DNA of 6,964 nucleotides from Bryobacterales bacterium (lineage in GTDB: Bacteria > Acidobacteriota > Terriglobia > Bryobacterales > Bryobacteraceae): positions 15,113-22,076 of the forward strand of contig PMEV01000320.1 of the NCBI GenBank assembly GCA_003154855.1. The letters run 5' to 3'. Both the position numbers and the translations under genes were made by a program. The notes under the pieces are model-generated. The model ran no database searches. It saw only the letters and a list, made by a program, of their open reading frames with translations, and was not told the DNA's origin. Of the stretch, positions 1 through 4,747 are shown piece by piece (within the stretch, counting starts at the first letter, position 1; each line of letters starts with the position of its first letter).

Positions 1-1480
1 CGCGAACGCCCGGCAAAGCCGAGAGGCGTTCGCAAGCCTGCTCGCACCAGGTCGTATGGGGCCAGTCGCGGCCCGGGTTGGCGTCCATGACCAGCATCTT
101 CTTGTAGGGGTCCATACCCGGCTGGATCGCCGCGGCGTTCCGCAGACTCTGCAGGAACTGCGCCGCCAGGCCGAACAGCAGCACGCTCACAATCACCTGG
201 CCCGCGATCAGGACCCTCCTCTGCCACCCCGCGCCCAACCCGGCGACGCCTTGCCCGGATTTCAGCACTTCGGCCATGTTCAGACGCACGGCGTGGCGGG
301 CCGGCGCCAGGCCGGCCAGCAACACGGAGACCAGCGCCGCAACCAGAGTGAATGAAAGCACGCGATAGTCGAGCCGGACCCCTGGGTCTAAGGACTCCAT
401 GCCCACCGCAACCAGCTCCCCGGCCTTTTGCATCAGGAACTGTGCGAGCAGAATGCCCAGTCCGGCGCCCGCCGCGCTCACCAAGGCGCTCTCCACCAGC
501 AGGAGGCGCGTCAGGCGCCACGGACTCGCTCCCAGGGCCATTCGGACGCCCAGTTCCCGCTTTCGCGATTCGGCCTGCGCCAGTCGTAACTCGGCCGCGT
601 TGGCGCAGCCGACAAACAAGACCAGCCCGAGCAGCAACAGCAACGCCGAGCCGACGATCAGCTTCTGCCGCCAGGTCAGCGCGAATTCCGCGGTCAGAGT
701 GGTCCCGGCCGCGCCCGCCGGCGCGGGTTTGTGCTTTCCGGCTCCGCGAATCGCAGCATCCATTTGGGCCGCGGCCCGTTCAGGGGTTACGCCGGGCTTT
801 AGCCGCGCCACCACTTCGAACTGTCCGCCACGGCTCTCGCGCTCTTCCCGGTTCCCCAACTCGCCGAACCAGGCGTTCACGTTCACCCAGACGGCGTCCA
901 CCGCGAAGCGGAACAGGCCGGTGAATTCGGCCGGCATGACTCCGGTAACGGTGAACGCTCGCTGGCTGAACACCACCGTCTTGCCAACGATCCCCGGATC
1001 GCCGCCGAAACGCCTTAGCCACAGACGATGGGCGAGCACGACCGCGGGCCGGCCGGCGACCGGATCGAGGGATGCCCGCCCGAGCGCCGCCTTCCCGCCC
1101 AGCAGCGAGAAATGGTTGGGGCTCACAACCCAGGCGAAAACTGGCTGGCTGCCCTCCTCCCCCGCTACCAACACGCCGCGCCGCTGGTAGGCCGACAGCT
1201 CCGCGGACCCCTGCATCGCTTGAGCCAGGTCTTCGCAGTCCAGCCAACCGTACATGAATTCCTGGCCGTCGTCGCCGCGCGACGTCACCTTGAAGAGCTC
1301 GCCGGGCCGCTCCAGCGGATAGGGGCGGAAGAAAGCCGCGTCCGCCAGGCTGAACAGGCCGGTGGTCAGCCCGATGCCCAGGGCGATCGACAACACCGAG
1401 AGGGCGGTAGCCCCAGGGCTGTTCTTCAGGACGCGGACCGCCACCCGCAAATCCCACCACAAAGCTTCTGGAGATCGCAT
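1..1480 (-). CDS. MacB/FtsX-family ABC transporter permease, 3' end cut by window edge
   Basis: This is the N-terminal 493 residues of a large integral-membrane permease; the reading frame is open to the left edge. Seen in the sequence: an amphipathic lead-in DLRVAVRVLKNSPG (residues 10-23), TM1 at about 24-46 containing ALGIG, and a long extracytoplasmic MacB-like domain at about 47-270. An FtsX-type domain follows, with TM helices near 275-293, 326-350 and 375-393, closed by a PARHAVRLNMAEVLKSG-type segment. After W419 a new helix (about 423-443) begins with RRVLIAGQVIVSVLL, which resembles the start of the second half of duplicated permeases (about 800 residues in full). The ATG at 1480 is chosen because an in-frame TGA lies 8 codons upstream; its ribosome-binding site is poor. 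Family knowledge: such permeases act with a MacB/LolD-like ATPase in export or mechanotransmission, and acidobacteria carry many orphan copies. No ATPase gene is in view, so substrate and partner are unknown. Confidence 0.88.
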   Translation of the reverse strand, partial: MRSPEALWWDLRVAVRVLKNSPGATALSVLSIALGIGLTTGLFSLADAAFFRPYPLERPGELFKVTSRGDDGQEFMYGWLDCEDLAQAMQGSAELSAYQRRGVLVAGEEGSQPVFAWVVSPNHFSLLGGKAALGRASLDPVAGRPAVVLAHRLWLRRFGGDPGIVGKTVVFSQRAFTVTGVMPAEFTGLFRFAVDAVWVNVNAWFGELGNREERESRGGQFEVVARLKPGVTPERAAAQMDAAIRGAGKHKPAPAGAAGTTLTAEFALTWRQKLIVGSALLLLLGLVLFVGCANAAELRLAQAESRKRELGVRMALGASPWRLTRLLLVESALVSAAGAGLGILLAQFLMQKAGELVAVGMESLDPGVRLDYRVLSFTLVAALVSVLLAGLAPARHAVRLNMAEVLKSGQGVAGLGAGWQRRVLIAGQVIVSVLLFGLAAQFLQSLRNAAAIQPGMDPYKKMLVMDANPGRDWPHTTWCEQACERLSALPGVR

Positions 1481-1550
1481 GCCGCTCGAACTGGATGCAA
1501 TTCAGTCTCCAGGCGATGTCATAGGAACTGCGGTGGGCGCCTGGCGCCGA

Positions 1551-1590
1551 CTGTCCGTTCGTGGGACGGCCCGTCCGCTGGTGGGACTCG
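1551..1590. promoter_or_regulatory. Tandem pair of GTCC-N7-GGAC sites in divergent spacer
   Basis: Two 20-bp units lie head to tail between the permease and tadA. The first 17 positions agree at 14 sites. Each contains the inverted half-sites GTCC and GGAC separated by 7 bases (1553-1567 and 1573-1587). The 20-bp period is close to two helical turns, so bound dimers would sit on the same face of the DNA. The junction itself forms another inverted repeat, GGACGG-C-CCGTCC (1564-1576). An operator for one or both divergent genes is an inference; chance is possible in GC-rich DNA. The rest of the 1481-1635 spacer shows no gene. Confidence 0.35.
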
Positions 1591-1622
1591 GTAGTCGCTG
1601 GGCGCGCCGCGACGCGGCATAG

Positions 1623-1628
1623 TACACT
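1623..1628 (+). promoter_or_regulatory. Candidate -10 element for tadA
   Basis: TACACT matches the TA---T core of a sigma-70 -10 box. It lies 7 bases before the TTG at 1636, so transcription would begin at or next to the start codon, giving a leaderless or almost leaderless mRNA. No convincing -35 box is seen at the proper distance. This is inference from spacing only. Confidence 0.35.
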
Positions 1629-1635
1629 GGGCGGG

Positions 1636-2109
1636 TTGAGCGACGAAGACTTCATGCGCGAGGCGCTCGCGCTGGCACGCGAGGCGGAGCGGGCGGGCGA
1701 GCTTCCCGTGGGCGCGGTGGTGACGGCCGGCAACCGCGTACTCGGCCGCGGCAGGAACTCGCCCATCGCGCGGATGGACCCCACGGCCCATGCCGAGATC
1801 CTGGCGCTAAGGGAGGCGGCTGCGGCCACCGGCAACTACCGCCTGGAGGAGGCAACCGTGTACGTCACTCTGGAGCCCTGCGCCATGTGCGCCGGCGCCC
1901 TGGTGGAGGCCCGGGTGCGCCGACTGGTTTTCGGTGCGCGCCACTTGCGCTTCGGTGGCGTCCGGAGCAAGTTCCGAATCGCCGATTCCGAGCTGCTTAA
2001 CCATCGGGTGGAGGTTGTCGAGGGTGTCCTGGGTATGGAGTGCCTGGCGCTGCTCCAGGACTTCTTCCGGGACCGAAGGGCAGGGCCGGCCGCCTCCGAC
2101 CGGCTCTGA
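1636..2109 (+). CDS. tadA: tRNA-specific adenosine deaminase TadA
   Basis: This is a zinc enzyme that deaminates the wobble adenosine-34 of tRNA-Arg(ACG) to inosine in the cytoplasm. The product is 157 residues from a TTG start. It carries the cytidine/deoxycytidylate deaminase fold motifs: PVGAVV (25-30), the zinc-binding and catalytic HAE (H52, proton-shuttle E54) within DPTAHAE, and PCAMCAGAL with zinc ligands C82 and C85. The H-to-C spacing of 30 equals that in E. coli TadA (H57/C87). RNSPIA (near 40-45) supplies the conserved substrate-contact Asn. The start is uncertain: TTG 1636 (LSDEDFMREAL) gives the usual family N-terminus; ATG 1654 is the next choice; an ATG at 1561 is open but would add 25 Arg/Trp-rich residues unlike the family. 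It is divergent from the permease and convergent with the next gene, with a 21-bp gap and no visible terminator. Confidence 0.93.
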   Translation: MSDEDFMREALALAREAERAGELPVGAVVTAGNRVLGRGRNSPIARMDPTAHAEILALREAAAATGNYRLEEATVYVTLEPCAMCAGALVEARVRRLVFGARHLRFGGVRSKFRIADSELLNHRVEVVEGVLGMECLALLQDFFRDRRAGPAASDRL

Positions 2110-2130
2110 GGCCTCCTCAACGGCGGGCGG

Positions 2131-2718
2131 TCAGGCGGACTTCAGCAGTCCGGGAAGGAAGCTCCGGCTTCGCAAATCGGGCTGCATGCGGGGTACGAAC
2201 GAAAGCTGGGAAGGTCTGAGCGGGGCCGCGCGCACCGAACCGTGGAAGTATTCGTCCAGCGGGAAGAGGCTGTAGGGTTCCACTTCTCGAAAAATCCGGC
2301 CGAGTTCCTGCTGAACGCGATAGACGGCGTGGAAGAATGTGCCGCGGTCAATGCCCATCCGGCGGCAGCAGAGTTTCCAATCCGCTCCCAGCAGGAAATG
2401 AAATCGGAACAACTTAAAGTCGAATTCGGACAACGTTCGCCGGCCTAACAGGATGAAGTCCGCCATGTACTCCTCGTCCTTGCGGCCCCAACTGAAACTC
2501 CGCTCCCGGCTGGACACTTGTTCCAGCGAGATCCGGCTCATGTACTTTTCCTTGGTGGCGCAGTGCCGGAAACGGGCATGACACGCGCGAAAAATCGCCC
2601 GCAACACGCAGTTGCAAGGGTTCATCCGTTCCTTCTTGCCAAGGCGCAAACCGAGCCCGTGGCATTGGGTGCACGAGTTGTTGGCAAGCGCGATGGTGTC
2701 TGATCGGGTCCATTCCAT
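2131..2718 (-). CDS. Hypothetical Cys-rich zinc-finger plus helix-turn-helix protein
   Basis: I do not recognise a named family. The 195-residue product opens with a Cys/His cluster: C16-x2-C19-H-G-L-G (resembling half of a DnaJ CxxCxGxG zinc module), then C35-x-C37-x8-C46-x6-C53 with nearby H47 and H52, a plausible metal site. A basic middle follows. Residues about 97-145 read as consecutive amphipathic helices (FDFKLFRFHFLLGADWKLCC, then RRMGIDRGTFFHAVYRVQQELG) and look like a helix-turn-helix with the recognition helix at about 124-136, reminiscent of sigma region 4 or phage late-gene activators. A PYSLFPLDEYF segment and a basic tail finish the protein. The start at 2718 is favoured over the in-frame ATG at 2763 because TGAGGA lies 8 bases upstream. 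Being divergent from an HTH gene across a structured spacer suggests a regulatory role. Function is unproven. Confidence 0.72.
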   Translation of the reverse strand: MEWTRSDTIALANNSCTQCHGLGLRLGKKERMNPCNCVLRAIFRACHARFRHCATKEKYMSRISLEQVSSRERSFSWGRKDEEYMADFILLGRRTLSEFDFKLFRFHFLLGADWKLCCRRMGIDRGTFFHAVYRVQQELGRIFREVEPYSLFPLDEYFHGSVRAAPLRPSQLSFVPRMQPDLRSRSFLPGLLKSA

Positions 2719-2726
2719 TGTCGGTG

Positions 2727-2732
2727 TCCTCA
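2727..2732 (-). promoter_or_regulatory. Ribosome-binding site deciding the 2718 start
   Basis: The minus-strand sequence TGAGGA is a good Shine-Dalgarno match, 8 bases before the ATG at 2718. It is one of the few clear ones in this window, and it argues against the longer in-frame reading from 2763. Confidence 0.65.
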
Positions 2733-2737
2733 AATGA

Positions 2738-2760
2738 CCTCCCGACGTCCTCGGGGGAGG
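2738..2760 (-). repeat. Leader hairpin upstream of the 195-residue gene
   Basis: CCTCCC (2738-2743) pairs with GGGAGG (2755-2760). Inside it GA/TC could also pair if two bases bulge. It lies in the predicted 5' leader of the minus-strand gene, between its candidate promoter and its ribosome-binding site. There is no adjoining T run on the minus strand, so a simple terminator is unlikely. Attenuation or mRNA stabilisation is possible. Confidence 0.4.
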
Positions 2761-2781
2761 CATCTCAAAAGCCTGTTTTTA

Positions 2782-2809
2782 AGCGTACGGATTAAGGAAA
2801 AAGGGTCAA
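2782..2809 (-). promoter_or_regulatory. Sigma-70-like promoter for the 195-residue gene
   Basis: On the minus strand, TTGACC (2809-2804, 5 of 6 match to TTGACA) is followed after 16 bases by TACGCT (2787-2782), which keeps the TA---T core. Transcription would start near 2775 and give a leader of about 57 bases holding the hairpin at 2738-2760 and the ribosome-binding site at 2727-2732. The -35 box is good and the -10 is mediocre. Confidence 0.5.
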
Positions 2810-2850
2810 CTACTATGCGGCGCATCGGCAGGACTGCGGCGGCAGGCCAA

Positions 2851-2930
2851 AGATTAAAATCTGTTAAAGTTCATTATGCTGGTACTTAGCTGTGAATACG
2901 TATTGCATATGCTGACCATTAAAATTGTTT
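2851..2930. promoter_or_regulatory. AT-rich core of divergent regulatory region with abutting palindromes
   Basis: By hand count this 80-bp stretch is about 30% GC (24 of 80), sharply below the rest of the window. It contains AGATT-AA-AATCT (2851-2862) and two perfect palindromes directly abutting: AATACGTATT (2895-2904) and GCATATGC (2905-2912). It sits between two divergent DNA-binding-like genes, so it probably holds the plus-strand promoter and operator sites for the 98-residue HTH protein. No single -35/-10 pair stands out on the plus strand; TATGCT at 2908-2913 is a weak -10 candidate overlapping the second palindrome. Confidence 0.5.
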
Positions 2931-2962
2931 CATCCTGCGAGACATCCCGCCGCCAGCTCTCA

Positions 2963-2983
2963 CCTATTTCAGGGAGAAATAGG
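2963..2983 (+). promoter_or_regulatory. Perfect 8-bp stem-loop just upstream of HTH gene
   Basis: CCTATTTC (2963-2970) and GAAATAGG (2976-2983) are perfect inverted copies around the 5-base loop AGGGA. The stem ends 11 bases before the ATG at 2995, and the probable ribosome-binding site AGGG (2986-2989) follows at once. It could be an operator for a dimeric HTH protein, or an RNA hairpin next to the translation start with an SD-like loop. Confidence 0.6.
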
Positions 2984-2994
2984 CCAGGGCTCAC

Positions 2995-3291
2995 ATGGAC
3001 TTCCAAACCTTGCAGAGGCGCTTGCTTGACAGCGTCGTCTGGAGAGTCCAGAACGGCCAGTTGACCGAGCGCCGGCTGGCCCGAATGATTGGGGTTTCCC
3101 AGCCCCACATGCATAACATTCTAAAGGGAATCCGAAAGCTGTCGCCAGTAGTGGCGGACCGCATCCTGGCGACTCTGGAGATTTCCTTGCTGGACCTGGT
3201 GGCTCAGGGACAAACTCCGCTCGAGGGGCTGCCACCCATGGCGGCGCCGAAGGCGCGTTCTCGAGGCGTGCGGGACGATACCAAGCGGTGA
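2995..3291 (+). CDS. Small XRE/Cro-like helix-turn-helix DNA-binding protein
   Basis: This 98-residue protein is essentially one DNA-binding domain. The helix-turn-helix spans about residues 23-46: LTERRLARMIGV is helix 2 plus the turn, and SQPHMHNILKG is the recognition helix. It is followed by the packing helix PVVADRILATLEISLLDLV (51-69) typical of lambda-Cro/XRE folds. The tail from about 71 is Pro/Arg-rich and looks disordered; no sensor or protease domain is present. The ATG start is supported by AGGG 5 bases upstream. A perfect stem-loop and palindromes lie in the upstream spacer, so autoregulation is a reasonable inference. It is divergent from the zinc-finger/HTH protein, with which it may form a regulatory pair, and convergent with the glycosyltransferase. 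The regulon is unknown. Confidence 0.8.
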   Translation: MDFQTLQRRLLDSVVWRVQNGQLTERRLARMIGVSQPHMHNILKGIRKLSPVVADRILATLEISLLDLVAQGQTPLEGLPPMAAPKARSRGVRDDTKR

Positions 3292-3409
3292 CCCGGGGGC
3301 GCAGGAAGGCATGCGCTGGCGCGCGTACTGCAGCTCCTCGAAGCCAGAGGCAGCCAGCCACGCAGTGAGTGGTCCGCGGCCAGCAGAATGACGATTATGC
3401 ATATGGAAA

Positions 3410-3496
3410 GTGGGGCGGCTTCACAGCCCGCGGCCCCGCCTTCCAGAGGGCTCCGCCGGCCGGAAGGCCGGCTGCAGGCAAGATTGCCTGCCCCAC
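3410..3496. repeat. 87-bp REP/MITE-like inverted-repeat element
   Basis: The outer ends are GTGGGGC (3410-3416) and GCCCCAC (3490-3496), perfect inverted copies. Inside lie GGCT-TCAC-AGCC (3417-3428), GCCGGCC-GGAA-GGCCGGC (3455-3472) and GCAGGCAA-GA-TTGCCTGC (3474-3491), the last two abutting. The arrangement could fold into a multi-hairpin cloverleaf and resembles dispersed palindromic repeats of GC-rich genomes. No target duplication is obvious and no transposase is nearby. It lies between convergent genes, where it could also block read-through, although no T tract follows. The remainder of the 3292-3536 spacer shows only a 26-codon ORF from 3311 that I do not support as a gene. Confidence 0.55.
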
Positions 3497-3536
3497 GCGG
3501 ATTGGCGAAAATCACCAGGATTTCGGCCGCACTACA

Positions 3537-4691
3537 CTAGCGCCGGGCCTGGGCCACTTCGCGGTATATCTCCAGCACCTGGCGGGCGGTCTGCGCCCAA
3601 CTGAAGCGGCGAGCCTGGAGATGTCCTTTCCGGATCAGCTCGGCTCGCAGATTCTCGTCCAGGAGCACCTCCCGGATGCCGCGCGCGATGTCGAAGACAT
3701 TCTCGGGGTTTACCAGCATGGCGGCGTCGCCCACAACTTCCGGCAGCGAGCTGACGCTGGAGGTGACCACGGGAGTTCCACATGCCAGGGCCTCGAGGGG
3801 TGGCAGGCCGAAGCCCTCGTAGAGCGAAGGAAAGACAAACGCGGAAGCCGCCTCGAAGAACACACGGAGGGTCTCGACCGGCACGAAGCCCAGAAACCGG
3901 ACCACCTCTTCGACGCGCGTCTTGATGACCGCCTGGCGGACCGAAGGGTACTTGGAGATCTCGTCGCCGATGATGATCAGCCGGAGGTCCTTGTACACCG
4001 GGTGGTTCTCCAAGTCGCCGCGCAACACCGCGAATGCCTCGATCAGCCGCGGAATGTTCTTCTGGGGGCGGACCGCCCCGGCGTACAGGACGAAGGGGTA
4101 GGTGACCTGGTAGCGCTCGAGGATGCGTTCGCTGCCGGGAGAAGGCGCGCCAGGCTCGCCGGCCCCCCCATTGCGCAGGAACCGCGGGTCGGGAGCGTCG
4201 TAGATCTGCCGGATTCGCTGCGCGGGAATGCCCAGCAGGCTCTCCACGTCGCGACGGGTGGCCAAGGAGACCGCAATCACGCGCTCGGCGCGCAGCAGGC
4301 CGCGCCGGAACTGAAACAACCGGAAGTTGCGGCGCATCTGCCAGCGCTGGCTGAAGAGCAGGCTGCTCATGTCGTGAATGGTCACCACATAGGGGCAGGG
4401 CATGAGCAGAGGCACCACGTTCAGCGGAAGATGAACCAGGTCCGGCGCCAGTCTCTTGAGGAAGAAGTAGAAGGCAAACTGGTTCACCCAGTCCGTGTCG
4501 CTCCTGCCGCAGACTGCCGTCTGAAAGTTGGGCGGCAGCCCGCTGAGTTCCGGCTCGTCCGGGCGCAAAGCCACCAGCACATAGCGGTTCTCCCGGTCCA
4601 GGCCGGCCAAGCCTTGCAGCAGGTTCCGGATGTAAGTTCCGACGCCGAAGTCCCCGATCCGCCGGACGTCGATAACGATCCGCAGTGCCAT
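3537..4691 (-). CDS. GT4-family glycosyltransferase (group 1)
   Basis: This is a 384-residue retaining glycosyltransferase with a GT-B fold, moving a sugar from a nucleotide-sugar donor to an unknown acceptor. N-terminal Rossmann domain: IVIDVRRIGDFGVGTYIRNL (5-24), with the Gly-rich acceptor-side loop at 16-20, and VVTIHDMS (102-109). C-terminal donor domain: VLYAGAVRPQKNIPRLIEAF (201-220), with the phosphate-binding R208/K211, then FPSLYEGFGLPPLEALACG (287-305) with the E-x7-E motif E292/E300, and GTPVVTSSVSSLPEVVGDAA (305-324). Length is normal for the family. There is no signal peptide or clear transmembrane helix, so it is probably cytosolic or peripheral on the inner membrane. The ATG at 4691 is preceded by AGGTAGGG. 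It starts 56 bp after the rpiB-glyA fusion and is probably co-transcribed. No other polysaccharide genes are in view, so exopolysaccharide, O-antigen and glycolipid roles cannot be told apart. Confidence 0.9.
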   Translation of the reverse strand: MALRIVIDVRRIGDFGVGTYIRNLLQGLAGLDRENRYVLVALRPDEPELSGLPPNFQTAVCGRSDTDWVNQFAFYFFLKRLAPDLVHLPLNVVPLLMPCPYVVTIHDMSSLLFSQRWQMRRNFRLFQFRRGLLRAERVIAVSLATRRDVESLLGIPAQRIRQIYDAPDPRFLRNGGAGEPGAPSPGSERILERYQVTYPFVLYAGAVRPQKNIPRLIEAFAVLRGDLENHPVYKDLRLIIIGDEISKYPSVRQAVIKTRVEEVVRFLGFVPVETLRVFFEAASAFVFPSLYEGFGLPPLEALACGTPVVTSSVSSLPEVVGDAAMLVNPENVFDIARGIREVLLDENLRAELIRKGHLQARRFSWAQTARQVLEIYREVAQARR

Positions 4692-4747
4692 GGCGCCCTA
4701 CCTGCCGGGAAGACTGAAGGCTGGACTTCCTTCGCGGCCCGGCAACC

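Noticed and set aside
1561..1635. N-terminal extension of TadA from ATG 1561
   Set aside because: The added 25 residues are Arg/Trp-rich, unlike the family, cover the tandem repeat units and candidate -10, and lack a ribosome-binding site.
780..1835. Minus-strand 351-codon open frame spanning permease and tadA
   Set aside because: It is out of frame with the permease, overlaps tadA antisense, and is Arg/Ala/Pro-rich without motifs. The true permease frame starts at 1480.
2719..2763. Longer start (ATG 2763) for the zinc-finger/HTH protein
   Set aside because: The extra 15 residues are Pro/Gly/Arg-rich and would be encoded by the hairpin region. ATG 2718 has the better-placed TGAGGA.
2738..2780. 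Plus-strand rho-independent terminator from the 2738-2760 hairpin and the T run at 2776-2780
   Set aside because: The T run begins about 15 bases after the stem, and no plus-strand gene ends just upstream; the nearest, tadA, ends at 2109.
3311..3391. Small 26-codon plus-strand ORF after the HTH gene
   Set aside because: It has no hydrophobic segment, no motif and only a weak upstream AGGAAGG. It is too short to support from sequence alone.
4692..4747. Inverted repeat GCCGGG/CCCGGC between the fusion gene and the glycosyltransferase as a terminator
   Set aside because: The arms are short with a long loop and no T tract, and the spacing fits an operon better.
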